Assembly (NCBI RefSeq): GCF_900114545.1
Contig: NZ_FOTI01000030.1
Coordinates: 1 to 35,071, forward strand
DNA length: 35,071 nucleotides
Origin: Halanaerobium salsuginis
GTDB lineage: Bacteria; Bacillota; Halanaerobiia; Halanaerobiales; Halanaerobiaceae
Direction: 5' to 3'
Shown here piece after piece: positions 6,651-15,120 of this stretch. The translations under genes were made by a program, and so were the position numbers. The stretch's first letter is position 1, and every line of letters starts with the position of its first letter. The notes under the pieces were generated by a model. That model was given only the letters and a program-made list of their open reading frames with translations. It was not told the DNA's origin and did not search any database.

Positions 6651-7844
6651 TTAATTATCTCCTTTCAAATTTGATCTTTTTAAGTCAAAAATATGCTGCC
6701 CACAGTTAAAACAACCTTGCTTTTTTAAAGCTGTGATTGTCTCAAATTTGCTCTGACTGCCAACCAGATAAATTTGCCCACAAGTTTTACATTGATAGAG
6801 CCGCTGTTTAATATTACATTCTCCAGTATATATTGGCCTGGCTTTTTGTTTACTTTTGGCAAGTAGTAATTTTCTGTTTAGAGTTGTTGATTGAGCAGTT
6901 GTTTCTAAAATTATCATATCACTCTGGCCAGCTATAATTTCAGCCCCTTCATATTGATTAAAAGCTGGCTTAATTTCTTTGATAACTAATCCCAATTGAG
7001 TAAATAACTGCTGTGACTTTAGCTTGAATTCTGGATATTTAGCTGCCATAGCAAGAAAAATAGTCTGCTGACCTGCTGATTTTAAAAAACTTATCCCACT
7101 TTCTAAAAATAATTCTAAACCAGTCATTGTATAAGGTGGATCAAGAAAAAGACAGTCATACTCATGTCGCAGTTCAACTTCTGCTTTAGTTCTTAAATCA
7201 ACCTCTTTAGTTGTTAAATTAATTTGATATTGATCAGCTATCTTAGTAATATAAGTTAAGATTCTTCTATCAATATCTAATACAGTTATTTTAGCTTGTT
7301 TAGCTGCTACTTTTTGGGATAACTTTTTAAGCAGCATTCCTAGACAAATACTAACTAGGTCATCATCTCCAAGACAAAGAATATTTTTACCCAGTAGCGA
7401 ATTATTTTGTACAGCAAGTAAAGCTCTATGCAAACTTGTTTCAGGTGTAGCTTTTGCCTGATCAAGTGTTACATCTGCTGCTGGACGCTGACTAAATATT
7501 TTCTGCAAAAGCTCTAACTCAAATTTGAAATCTAATTCTAAACTAAAATCATTCTTAACTATCTTTTGCACCAAACTATTTTCAAAAACATGATAGCCCA
7601 GTTGTTGTTCAACATATTCTATTGCTAATTTAGTTAGTCTAATTCCACTCTGCTGTTTAATAAAGCCAATTTTTTTGAATTCATTTTTTATTGCAACAAC
7701 TATGGGGATAGGCAATGCTAAATTAGTAGCTAAACTGCGATTAGAAATACCCTGCTTTAAATAGACTGTTTTTAAATAATCTTCCAGTATTTTTATATCT
7801 TCTCTTAATTCTAAATTTTGATAAACATCTTTTAAATAATTCAA
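6651..7844 (-). CDS. bpsA: Branched-chain polyamine synthase (N4-bis(aminopropyl)spermidine synthase, DUF43 family)
   Basis: The protein has 397 residues, of the size and layout of BpsA (PF01861). It has an N-terminal winged-helix region (about 15-80), then a Rossmann methyltransferase-like fold with GDDDLVS at 159-165 (the family signature for dcAdoMet and polyamine binding) and DPPYT at 235-239. The C-terminus carries CKTCG and CFNCG, a possible zinc knuckle absent from the minimal archaeal enzyme (family memory, not verified). BpsA adds aminopropyl groups to spermidine N4 to form branched polyamines, known mainly from thermophiles. No linear spermidine synthase (speE) is visible here. It is the first gene of the bpsA-speD unit. 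Confidence 0.88.
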   Translation of the reverse strand: MNYLKDVYQNLELREDIKILEDYLKTVYLKQGISNRSLATNLALPIPIVVAIKNEFKKIGFIKQQSGIRLTKLAIEYVEQQLGYHVFENSLVQKIVKNDFSLELDFKFELELLQKIFSQRPAADVTLDQAKATPETSLHRALLAVQNNSLLGKNILCLGDDDLVSICLGMLLKKLSQKVAAKQAKITVLDIDRRILTYITKIADQYQINLTTKEVDLRTKAEVELRHEYDCLFLDPPYTMTGLELFLESGISFLKSAGQQTIFLAMAAKYPEFKLKSQQLFTQLGLVIKEIKPAFNQYEGAEIIAGQSDMIILETTAQSTTLNRKLLLAKSKQKARPIYTGECNIKQRLYQCKTCGQIYLVGSQSKFETITALKKQGCFNCGQHIFDLKRSNLKGDN

Positions 7845-7915
7845 TTAATTTTTGCTCCTTTTTTGAAGTTTTAAAATTTTAATCCAAATTAATTTTTATA
7901 AGCTTAAAAACAAAA

Positions 7916-7944
7916 AAACCACAGGCATAATAAACCTGTGGTTT
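7916..7944 (-). terminator. Rho-independent terminator (distal of two) after the sugar operon
   Basis: A 10-bp perfect stem, aaaccacagg / cctgtggttt, has a 9-base loop. On the minus strand it runs into a T-rich tract (the plus-strand A run at 7912-7918), so it stops transcripts coming from the operon that ends at 8287. It lies in a 442-bp gap (7845-8286) that holds only this and a second hairpin. Confidence 0.85.
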
Positions 7945-8007
7945 AAAAATAATTATTTTAAAATAAGCTGTTCTATTAATCAGAAACTAGCTTTATTAAT
8001 TAAAAAA

Positions 8008-8032
8008 GCTATGGGTAAATAAAACCCATAGC
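8008..8032 (-). terminator. Rho-independent terminator (proximal of two) after the sugar operon
   Basis: The 9-bp perfect stem gctatgggt / acccatagc has a 7-base loop. On the minus strand it is followed by TTTTTTA. It stands 255 bp after the stop of the GH172 gene, ahead of the 7916-7944 hairpin. Confidence 0.8.
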
Positions 8033-8286
8033 TAATTATACTTAATATATTAAATGAATCTATAATTGTTCAACCAGGAATTTATTAATCTAAAATTTCA
8101 CAGACTAATTTTTACTAAAAATTGGTAAAGAAACCCCTTGTAATTTTAATAAAAATAGCTTGGAAAAATTATTTAATTTATTTAGATTAATAAACCTACA
8201 TTCATCAAGACACTCCTAATAAAAATTGAATTAATTTAAATTACATTCTAATTATAGCAGTTAGTATTTTTTATGTCAAAAATATT

Positions 8287-9396
8287 TTATCTGGGCCAGC
8301 GTTCTTCTTTAGCCGGTAAAAGTGGAAACTTATTATGAGGCTCTGACTGATACCAATAAGCTACAGTTGCCACATCATCTTGTCTTTCAAATAGACCTTT
8401 ATTACTAACTCCAATCTGCTGCATTGTCACCCTGATATTTTTCTGAAAACGAATTGGATCTAAAATATGCCAGCGATAAAAACCTCGCATGGGAGGACAA
8501 TCATCATTATAGTAAAGACTAGAAGCCAGCTTGTCTGTTTTTGAATAATAGGGATAACCTAAAAAAGGAGTTGAATAAGTATTTTCAACTGTTTTACCGT
8601 TTTCTTGACTGGCAAAACTCCAGGCCCCTCCAAAATAATCTTCAGTTCCTGTTCCACAGATAGTTGGATATTCCTGATCATCGTCGAGATAAAACTTAAG
8701 CTCTCCCTCTCCCCACCAATATCTTTCGAGAGTTGTTAAAGCAAGATATGTGCCAACATACTGACCTTGTCCGCTTACATTATCTAAAATAACATAGTCT
8801 TCCTGTATTTTAGTAATTTTTTCACGCCGCCACTGAGCATGAAAATATGCTGTCTCTGCTGGCAGTTCAGTCGGTAAACTATAGTCTATTTGATAGAAAA
8901 AAGCTGGAATATCAACTTCATGTTGATTTTCAATTGTTATTTTAGCCTTTTTACGAAAAGGCATACTAAAATAGGAATTCATACCTCTAGTTGGATTAAC
9001 AACTATTGGCAGTGAGTTAACAAGTGCTCCTCTGGCAAAACCATTACAGAAAAAATCTCCTAGAGGAGTTTCAACAGAAGGGTTTTCTTCCCCATCCCAA
9101 TACATGCGCAATACTAGATCTCTCAGCACAAAAAAATCTGCTTCAGTTTTATCAGTAACTGTTAGCCAGATATGATTTATTATCCCCGGGCCATCAATCT
9201 CAGCTAAAACTCTTGTTTCACCTGCTTTAATTTTTTTCAAGCAAGGAGAACCCTTCCGTGACTCACCTAATTTACTGGCAGCTTGACCACCTTTTCCTTT
9301 TTCTCCCCGGGGGTTTTCAGCGGTAATTGATCTACTCTTACTGTTATTCATTAAAGGGAGAGTACCTAAAGTATTTAAAAATGGATTATTTAACAT
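8287..9396 (-). CDS. GH172-family glycoside hydrolase (DUF2961)
   Basis: This 369-residue protein has no signal peptide and is therefore cytoplasmic. It has the DUF2961 blocks: GPGIINHIWLTV near 69-80, the jelly-roll segment MYWDGEENPSVETPLGDFF, WWGEGELKFYLDDD at 227-240 and GTGTEDYFGG at 248-257. E230 and E252 are the likely catalytic pair by analogy with the difructose-dianhydride enzyme that founded GH172; other members are arabinofuranosidases. It is the last gene of a sugar ABC-transporter operon, so it probably acts on the imported fructose- or arabinofuranose-containing sugar. The start at ATG 9396 follows AGGAGTGAAGCA. The exact substrate cannot be read from sequence. Confidence 0.87.
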   Translation of the reverse strand: MLNNPFLNTLGTLPLMNNSKSRSITAENPRGEKGKGGQAASKLGESRKGSPCLKKIKAGETRVLAEIDGPGIINHIWLTVTDKTEADFFVLRDLVLRMYWDGEENPSVETPLGDFFCNGFARGALVNSLPIVVNPTRGMNSYFSMPFRKKAKITIENQHEVDIPAFFYQIDYSLPTELPAETAYFHAQWRREKITKIQEDYVILDNVSGQGQYVGTYLALTTLERYWWGEGELKFYLDDDQEYPTICGTGTEDYFGGAWSFASQENGKTVENTYSTPFLGYPYYSKTDKLASSLYYNDDCPPMRGFYRWHILDPIRFQKNIRVTMQQIGVSNKGLFERQDDVATVAYWYQSEPHNKFPLLPAKEERWPR

Positions 9397-9434
9397 TGCT
9401 TCACTCCTTATTAATTATAATTAAGATAATTTTA

Positions 9435-10280
9435 TTAAGCTTTTACTCCACCGGCCATAATACCATCCATAATTTGTTTTTCAAAAACAGCTACAAAAAT
9501 AATAATTGGCAAAATTATTATCCAACCCATAGCACTGACTAAATCCCAGGGCACAGAATACATATTTCCCTGCAAAGGAAGTTGGGTAATCGCTGTTGAT
9601 AACACCTGAATATTATTAGCATAAAAAAGTGGAATAAAGAATTCATTTAAGCAGATTATAAAGTTTGTAATTGCTACTGTTGCAATAGCAGGCTTTAGCA
9701 GCGGCAGAACTATATTAAAAATCATCTGAAAGAAATTAGCTCCATCAATTGCTGCTGCTTCTTCAATTGAAATTGGAATATTATTAACAAAATTTCTTAA
9801 AATTAAAACTGTAAACGGAATAACCTGACTTATATAAAGAATTATTAACCCAGGATAAGTATCATATAAATCAACCTTACGCATAAAATCATACAGGGGA
9901 CGAGCAGTAACTACATTCGGAATCAACATCGAAAAAAGAATAAATAAAAAAGCTATATTCAATCCCAGACTATTATAGCGAGCAAAAGCATAAGCTGCCA
10001 TAATTGAAACTATGGTACTTACAATTAAAGTAATTCCAATAATAATAACTGTACTTATTATTTTATTCATTAAACCAACATTTTTTAATAAAAAGATGTA
10101 ATTAGACAGTGTAGGATTTTCCGGTAGATAATTTATTGGTCGTTGAAACAATTCTCCACTGGGAGTAATTGAAGAAATAAAAATCCAGTATAAAGGAAAT
10201 AAAATCAAAAAAGCTACTAGCAGAGCAATTATCCATTTAAATACACCTGTCAAAAATAATTTTTGTTTGGACTTTAACAT
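9435..10280 (-). CDS. Carbohydrate ABC transporter permease, MalG type
   Basis: The protein has 281 residues and six predicted membrane segments. The EAA loop with EEAAAIDGANFFQMIFNIVLPLLKPA contacts the ATPase, and the C-terminus ends in the family-typical IMDGIMAGGVKA. It forms the membrane channel with the MalF-type partner encoded upstream, 18 bp away. The ATG start follows GGAGGCGAATTAA. No ATP-binding subunit is encoded in this operon, so a shared MsmX/MsmK-like ATPase is probably used. Confidence 0.93.
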   Translation of the reverse strand: MLKSKQKLFLTGVFKWIIALLVAFLILFPLYWIFISSITPSGELFQRPINYLPENPTLSNYIFLLKNVGLMNKIISTVIIIGITLIVSTIVSIMAAYAFARYNSLGLNIAFLFILFSMLIPNVVTARPLYDFMRKVDLYDTYPGLIILYISQVIPFTVLILRNFVNNIPISIEEAAAIDGANFFQMIFNIVLPLLKPAIATVAITNFIICLNEFFIPLFYANNIQVLSTAITQLPLQGNMYSVPWDLVSAMGWIIILPIIIFVAVFEKQIMDGIMAGGVKA

Positions 10281-10298
10281 TTAATTCGCCTCCTTACT

Positions 10299-11168
10299 TT
10301 ACTTTTTATTTGCAACATATAAATTTAGGGAACTAAAAATTAACATTGCAATAAATAATAATACAGCTAAAGTAGCTCCATAACCTAAATTTAAATTAGT
10401 GAAAACTTCTGTAGTAATCCGATAAGCGATTAATTCAGTATCTGACCCTGGGCCACCGGAAGTCATAGCATAAACTATATCAAAAGAAGCCAGTCTCCAC
10501 ATTGTAAAAGGAATAGATAAAATCAAAATGTTTTTCATAATTAAAGGCAGTGTAATTTTTAAAAAAGCCTGTACTTTAGTCGCCCCATCAACACGGGCCG
10601 CCTCATAAAGTTCATTCGGAATAAATTGCAGACCTGCCAGAACCAGAATTGCAAAAAAAGGTAGATCTTTCCAGACATCCATAGCAATTACAGCAAAACG
10701 AGCCGTATTAGTATGAATTAACCAGCTCAATTCAAAATTAGCAAAAAATCTTCTGATAAAATCATTTACCAGGCCATAATCATTATTAAAACCCCACTTA
10801 GCAGCCATTCCAATTACAACCATTGGCATTGCCCAGGGAATTAAGACAATAGTTCTTAAAAAACGTCTTCCTTTAAAATCCATATTTAAAATTAATGCCA
10901 GAATAACCCCAAATATAATATGTAGCAGCATCGAGACAACTACAAAAATAAAAGTAAATTGAATAGCAGTTAACACCTTGGGATCTTTAAATACATCTAG
11001 ATAATTTTGTAATCCAACAAATTCGTTTATTCCTCTCAGCAAACTTACTTTATAAAAACTGATTTTAAAAGTAGCAAAGATTGGATAAATTATAGTAAAT
11101 CCTCTAATTACTAATGCTGGTAAAACTAATAACCAGGCAATTAACAGCATCGATTTATTTTTCTTCAA
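10299..11168 (-). CDS. Carbohydrate ABC transporter permease, MalF type
   Basis: The protein has 289 residues and six membrane segments, starting with an N-terminal helix (about 8-30). The EAA motif YEAARVDGATKVQAFLKITLPLIMKN is at about 188-213. TTG is used as start at 11168, behind GGAGGGGAAGATAAT. It follows the binding-protein gene after an 80-bp gap that contains a strong hairpin, which probably lowers permease expression relative to the binding protein. It pairs with the MalG-type permease. Confidence 0.93.
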   Translation of the reverse strand: MKKNKSMLLIAWLLVLPALVIRGFTIIYPIFATFKISFYKVSLLRGINEFVGLQNYLDVFKDPKVLTAIQFTFIFVVVSMLLHIIFGVILALILNMDFKGRRFLRTIVLIPWAMPMVVIGMAAKWGFNNDYGLVNDFIRRFFANFELSWLIHTNTARFAVIAMDVWKDLPFFAILVLAGLQFIPNELYEAARVDGATKVQAFLKITLPLIMKNILILSIPFTMWRLASFDIVYAMTSGGPGSDTELIAYRITTEVFTNLNLGYGATLAVLLFIAMLIFSSLNLYVANKK

Positions 11169-11206
11169 ATTATCTTCCCCTCCTTAAACAGACCTAGCTT
11201 AAAGTA

Positions 11207-11241
11207 AGGTCAGCTGACAGATAAAATTTATCAGCTGACCT
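11207..11241 (-). promoter_or_regulatory. Intercistronic hairpin between binding protein and permease genes
   Basis: An 11-bp perfect stem, aggtcagctga / tcagctgacct, encloses a second small palindrome (gataaaatttatc). No T tract follows on the minus strand, so a full terminator is unlikely. Such hairpins after binding-protein genes commonly stabilise the upstream message or attenuate downstream expression. Confidence 0.7.
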
Positions 11242-11248
11242 ACCAATT

Positions 11249-12466
11249 TTACTTGTACTGTTCTACAAATGATTGCGCTTGCTGACAAAATTCATCTATT
11301 GTAATTTTATCCTGCATTGCCTGTTGAAAAATAGTGCCCATTTGAGTTATAAATTCCATTGTTTGAGGTGCCATTGGTCTTCCTCTTACTATACACTCTT
11401 CACTATACCTTTGATACATTTTTGTTATTTCATTTTCTGGTATTTCCTTAGCTACATCTGAACGAGCCGGAAATCTATCAAAGTTATCCCAGGCACTCAA
11501 CATGCCCTGTTCACCTGCTACATAGCGTAAAAACTTATAGGCAGCTTCTTTATTTTTAGAAGCAGAATTTAAAACATAACTCCAGGAATCAGTAAAAATA
11601 CTTCTAGTTTTAAATTCAGGCATCATTGCCATATGAATCTGATCCTGCCCATAGCGATTAGCTGCCCTATATTCAGCTCCTGTTCCCCACATGAAAATCA
11701 TTGCATATTTACCATCAATAAATTTTTGATTCAGCTGCTCATATTTATCTGCTAATTGTTCAATTGGGGTTACCTGCCATTTGTGGACCATGTCATACAT
11801 AAACTGAATTGCTTCTTTATTGGCGGGATTTGTCCAGTCAAAATAATCTCCACCAAACAAATTAACGAAAGTTGCAATTTCATTAAAGACATAGGTTCTT
11901 TCCCAGGAACCACCATAACCATAATTACCATCTACAGAAGCTGCTTTAGCAAAAGCAATAAAATCTTCCTTATTATCAATTGAATCAAAACCATATTTAT
12001 CTAACTTTTGCTGATCAACCCAGAAAGCAAGATAGCCACTATAGCCAGGAACTCCGATAATATCGCCCTGGCGTGAAGTAATCATATCACTCACATAACC
12101 ATCTGGAAAATATTTCAATATATCTGCTGTCAATACCTGAGCTTGCAAAGGTGCCAGCCAGCCACTATTTTTAAAAGAAGATGCCATTTCATCATTTAAC
12201 TCTAAAATATCAATACTGCTGTCACCTGAGGATAAAATAGTAGTTACTTTTTGCTGCCGGGTGTCACTGTTTGTAGGTGCAGCAATTACATTAATTTTTA
12301 ATCCAGTTGCTGTTTCAACATCATTTAACCAGTCTGAAAAATCAGGATCAGTGGTTAAAATACTATAAAGTGTAAGATCATAATCCGCTGCTGATATAGA
12401 AAAACTAAGCCCAAATAATAATAAAGTAATGCTAACTAAAATTAATAAGTAATTATTTTTTTTCAC
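11249..12466 (-). CDS. Extracellular sugar-binding protein of the ABC transporter
   Basis: This 405-residue family-1 solute-binding protein has a signal peptide at 1-26 (KKNN, then a hydrophobic stretch, SISA before ADYD). There is no lipobox Cys near the cleavage site, so the mature protein should be soluble rather than lipid-anchored, which suggests a periplasm and a diderm cell. Conserved features include the DILELND and GKYAMIFMWGTGAEY segments of sugar-binding proteins. The GTG start at 12466 is well placed after AAGGAGGT. It is the first transporter gene after the operator at 12561-12596. Confidence 0.92.
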   Translation of the reverse strand: MKKNNYLLILVSITLLLFGLSFSISAADYDLTLYSILTTDPDFSDWLNDVETATGLKINVIAAPTNSDTRQQKVTTILSSGDSSIDILELNDEMASSFKNSGWLAPLQAQVLTADILKYFPDGYVSDMITSRQGDIIGVPGYSGYLAFWVDQQKLDKYGFDSIDNKEDFIAFAKAASVDGNYGYGGSWERTYVFNEIATFVNLFGGDYFDWTNPANKEAIQFMYDMVHKWQVTPIEQLADKYEQLNQKFIDGKYAMIFMWGTGAEYRAANRYGQDQIHMAMMPEFKTRSIFTDSWSYVLNSASKNKEAAYKFLRYVAGEQGMLSAWDNFDRFPARSDVAKEIPENEITKMYQRYSEECIVRGRPMAPQTMEFITQMGTIFQQAMQDKITIDEFCQQAQSFVEQYK

Positions 12467-12527
12467 AAAAATACCTCCTTTTTATTTAAAAAACAAAACC
12501 GCTGAGAACTCACCTCCTCAAGAATAA

Positions 12528-12559
12528 ATTATAAGCTTAACCATCTATATTAATATCAA
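12528..12559 (-). promoter_or_regulatory. Putative promoter of the sugar transport operon
   Basis: On the minus strand TTGATA (12559-12554) and TATAAT (12533-12528) are separated by 20 bases. The -10 is perfect but the spacing is longer than ideal. It lies directly downstream of the palindromic operator. A second strong ribosome-site-like GAGGAGGTGAG (12519-12509) follows with no evident reading frame. Confidence 0.5.
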
Positions 12560-12560
12560 T

Positions 12561-12596
12561 TTTAGTCTAGTAGTAAACGTTTACTACTAGACTAAA
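12561..12596. promoter_or_regulatory. 36-bp perfect palindrome, LacI-family operator
   Basis: The half-site tttagtctagtagtaaac is repeated perfectly inverted around a central CG, so the core reads gtaaacgtttac, the classic LacI/GalR-family operator centre. It lies between the lacI stop and the binding-protein gene, adjacent to the putative -35. It lacks a loop and a T tract, which argues against a terminator. The symmetry extends well beyond the usual 14-20 bp. Confidence 0.85.
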
Positions 12597-12638
12597 TTAA
12601 TAAGCTAAATTGCAAATTTACTACTTAATATTCTAGAG

Positions 12639-13652
12639 TTATTTAGCTTTTTTTAAGTTAGCCACACTATCACGGATAATAAGCTGCTGAGAAAACTTAT
12701 TTTGTTCTGCCTGATAATCTGGCTGTTTAATTTTATTTAATAAAATTTCTACCGATTTTTTAGCCAGCTTTTTTTTAGGTAGACCAACTGTTGTTAATGC
12801 TGGATAAAGATATTCTGCAATTGAATCATCATAGCCAATTAATGAAATTTCAGCTGGAATTTTCAGCTTATATTTTCTAAAAGCCCGTATTGCTCCTAAA
12901 GTAAGAAAGTCATTACACCCAATTAAAGCTGTAAATTCCGGTTTCTTATCCTGTAAATAATTAGTAACTGCTGTATAGGCTGCTTTTTCATCATGACCAG
13001 CAGTAGTAATTAACCAGTCATTATTAAACTCAAGTCCAGACTCAGCTAATTTTTCTTTAAAAAAATGAAATCTTTTATTTTGGTTGCGGCTATCTGCTAC
13101 TTTAAGTAAAGCAATTTTATGATGGCCCTGGCTAATTAGATATTCAACTGCCTGATCCATTCCAGTTTTCTCGTCACTAGTTACCATAGACTCTTCTTTA
13201 AAAATATCTGGCTCAAATAAAATAACAAAAGGAATCTTTTTTTGCTGACAAGATTCTACTATTAATTTCCCACAGCTCCTAGTTTGAGTCATAATCAAAC
13301 CATCTATATTCGAAGAATGAATAATACTCAAATAAGATTTAGTTAAATCTACTCGAGCTTCATTATTTAATAAAATTAGGTCATATCCTTTTTTAATTAG
13401 CGAATGCTGCACTTGGTTAATAAATTGAGCAAAAACCAGATTTTTTATCGAGGGAACTATGTATAAAATTCGTTTAGTATTACCAACTTTTAGAGCTCTG
13501 GCAACTGGATTTGTTTTATAACCCATCTCATTAATAACTTTTAAAACTTTTTCTCTAGTTGCCTGAGCAACTGGTCGGCTGTCATTAATAACTGAAGACA
13601 CTGTTGCAATTGATACTCCTGCTTCCTCTGCTACATCTTTAATTGTAACCAT
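12639..13652 (-). CDS. LacI-family transcriptional regulator of the sugar operon
   Basis: The protein has 337 residues. The N-terminal helix-turn-helix is VTIKDVAEEAGVSIATVSSVIND, followed by the hinge helix NPVARALK and a periplasmic-binding-like effector domain (about 60-330) with LIGYDDS near 270. It binds a sugar or sugar phosphate and represses (or activates) transcription. Operator candidates lie on both sides: the perfect palindrome before the transporter genes and a matching AAACGTTTACTA upstream of its own start, so autoregulation is likely. The ATG at 13652 has AAGGGGT upstream. Confidence 0.94.
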   Translation of the reverse strand: MVTIKDVAEEAGVSIATVSSVINDSRPVAQATREKVLKVINEMGYKTNPVARALKVGNTKRILYIVPSIKNLVFAQFINQVQHSLIKKGYDLILLNNEARVDLTKSYLSIIHSSNIDGLIMTQTRSCGKLIVESCQQKKIPFVILFEPDIFKEESMVTSDEKTGMDQAVEYLISQGHHKIALLKVADSRNQNKRFHFFKEKLAESGLEFNNDWLITTAGHDEKAAYTAVTNYLQDKKPEFTALIGCNDFLTLGAIRAFRKYKLKIPAEISLIGYDDSIAEYLYPALTTVGLPKKKLAKKSVEILLNKIKQPDYQAEQNKFSQQLIIRDSVANLKKAK

Positions 13653-13684
13653 ATTATATACCCCTTATTAATAATTATTACTGA

Positions 13685-13698
13685 CAAAAACGTTTACT
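13685..13698. promoter_or_regulatory. Second LacI-type operator upstream of the regulator gene
   Basis: The sequence aaaaacgtttacta, 33-46 bp before the lacI start, shares AAACGTTTACTA with the downstream palindrome, including the central CG. Only one flank matches beyond the core. The position suggests autoregulation. Confidence 0.6.
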
Positions 13699-13842
13699 AT
13701 AACTTTATATTAAATATTCTTCACTATTTTAAATATCCCTGCTAATTTTTTAAAAAATTTTTAAAAAATTAAATATTTAATATAAATCAAGCTAATTATT
13801 TTGCTAATTTATAATTTGAATCAATAAATAATATTAAAAATT

Positions 13843-13892
13843 AGCCTGACTGGCTAGATTAAATCAATAGAATTAATCTAACTCATCAGGCT
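13843..13892 (-). terminator. Hairpin terminator after the PH-like membrane protein gene
   Basis: Outer stem agcctga / tcaggct and inner stem agattaa / ttaatct are stacked. On the minus strand a T-rich stretch (aatttttaat) follows. It is placed right after the stop at 13898. Confidence 0.65.
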
Positions 13893-13897
13893 TTAAT

Positions 13898-14470
13898 TTA
13901 TTCTGCCTTGCTTATCCAGGCCGATATTTCTTTAATTAAATGATTTCCTTCTGCTTCTTCAATAGAATTAGCAAATTTTACTGTCTTCATTCCATAATCA
14001 AAAGCTAATACTCCCCCACTATAACCCAGTATTTCCAGAAAGTATTTAAAGCTAAAGTAAGGTCGCTGATTGGCAATTCTTAGATTTTTTAATTCACTAA
14101 TAAGATATTCTTTCTGAGAACCAATCCCGAGAATTTTTCTTTTAACTAATAAATTATTTTGCTTAAAAATGATTCTTTCTTTACCAAATATATTCCAGAA
14201 AAATCCAAAAGCAAAAAAAGAACCTAAAGGAATAAAGATAAACACCCAGATTGCAATAAATAATAAAAATTCTCCATTAGTTATTCCATTAAATATTATT
14301 GAAACAACAGTTGTTAAAACAATAATTGTCATAAAAAGCCACTGGATAGTGAAAACTCCTAAAAAGAAAAATCTAAAAAAATTAAATTTAACTGGAATTG
14401 TGATTGCAAGCTGATCAGCTGTTTTATCAATTACTGCTCTGCCTTTATTTTGTGGTGAAATAGCTGAAAT
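13898..14470 (-). CDS. PH-like-domain membrane protein, probable AUU start
   Basis: The first ATG (14332) gives 144 residues but lacks a ribosome site and cuts into the first membrane segment. The frame stays open upstream to a stop at 14485-14483, with no ATG, GTG or TTG. A strong GGGAGGG (14484-14478) precedes in-frame ATT codons; the one at 14470 is 7 bases away and gives 190 residues. The extension adds ...LAITIPVKFNFFRFFFLGVFTIQWLF, completing a hydrophobic pair with the segment near residue 70. The remainder (WNIFGKERIIFKQNNLLVKRKILGIG onward) resembles a bacterial PH-like domain. Function is unknown; I recall related small membrane proteins with the same layout. The gap 14471-14596 shows nothing else. 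Confidence 0.68.
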   Translation of the reverse strand: MSAISPQNKGRAVIDKTADQLAITIPVKFNFFRFFFLGVFTIQWLFMTIIVLTTVVSIIFNGITNGEFLLFIAIWVFIFIPLGSFFAFGFFWNIFGKERIIFKQNNLLVKRKILGIGSQKEYLISELKNLRIANQRPYFSFKYFLEILGYSGGVLAFDYGMKTVKFANSIEEAEGNHLIKEISAWISKAE

Positions 14471-14596
14471 ATTAATTCCCTCCCTAGTAAATATTAATTA
14501 TTAATTGCTTTAATTGTTCATAAATTTGGTCTTTATTATACTAAATAGAATTAAGACTTACAAGTTAATTTATCACATCTAAAATATAAATTATTT

Positions 14597-15085
14597 TTAT
14601 TTATTATCTAATTTATGTTCGAGCAGCGTATAACGAGGTTTAAAACCAAGTTCTTGATAAAAATCTGCTGCTGACTGGTTAAAAGACCAGACAGTTAATT
14701 CTAATTCTAAAATCTCTAATTCCTTTAACTTAGCAGCTGCAGCCTGATAAAGTAATTTTCCTAAACCCTGGCGGCGATATTTTTTTGCTACACACAGATC
14801 ATTAAGATAAGCGTAACGTCTGTTAACTAAATTTTCATTCTCAAAAGTATCCTTTAAGTCCAGCTGACAAATGGCCGCAACTTCGTTAAAAGGAACTGCA
14901 ATTACAACTAAAAGAATTTGCTGTTCAGCTGCTAAAATCTCTTTGAATTCAGTTTTTGTTAGTGGTTTATCAACTTTTTTATGTAAATCTGGACGCTGCC
15001 GATAATGAAGCAGGTAAACTTCCTGCATTAATGCTACAGCTCCTGAATAATCAGTAATTTTTGCTTCTCTAACCTGCCATTTCAC
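14597..15085 (-). CDS. GNAT-family N-acetyltransferase
   Basis: This 162-residue single GNAT domain has its acetyl-CoA loop in LCVAKKYRRQGLGKLLY (RRQGLG) and a C-terminal FNQSAADFYQELGFK motif. Substrate is unknown. The GTG at 15085 follows AAGGAGA by 9 bases and is preferred to the ATG overlapping it, which runs straight into TGA. It is the first of three GNAT genes within 2.3 kb and is 35 bp downstream of the nucleotidyltransferase gene. Confidence 0.88.
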   Translation of the reverse strand: MKWQVREAKITDYSGAVALMQEVYLLHYRQRPDLHKKVDKPLTKTEFKEILAAEQQILLVVIAVPFNEVAAICQLDLKDTFENENLVNRRYAYLNDLCVAKKYRRQGLGKLLYQAAAAKLKELEILELELTVWSFNQSAADFYQELGFKPRYTLLEHKLDNK

Positions 15086-15120
15086 ATTTAAAATCTCCTT
15101 TAAATAAAATTATAATAATC

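Noticed and set aside
7916-8032. Short CRISPR-like repeats
   Set aside because: The two hairpins differ in sequence and are followed by T tracts, so they are terminators. No repeat-spacer pattern occurs in the window.
9327-9542. Plus-strand frame across the GH172/MalG junction
   Set aside because: Antisense to two clear genes, with no site or family.
12561-12596. Terminator of lacI
   Set aside because: There is no loop and no T tract after the palindrome, and its centre matches a LacI operator.
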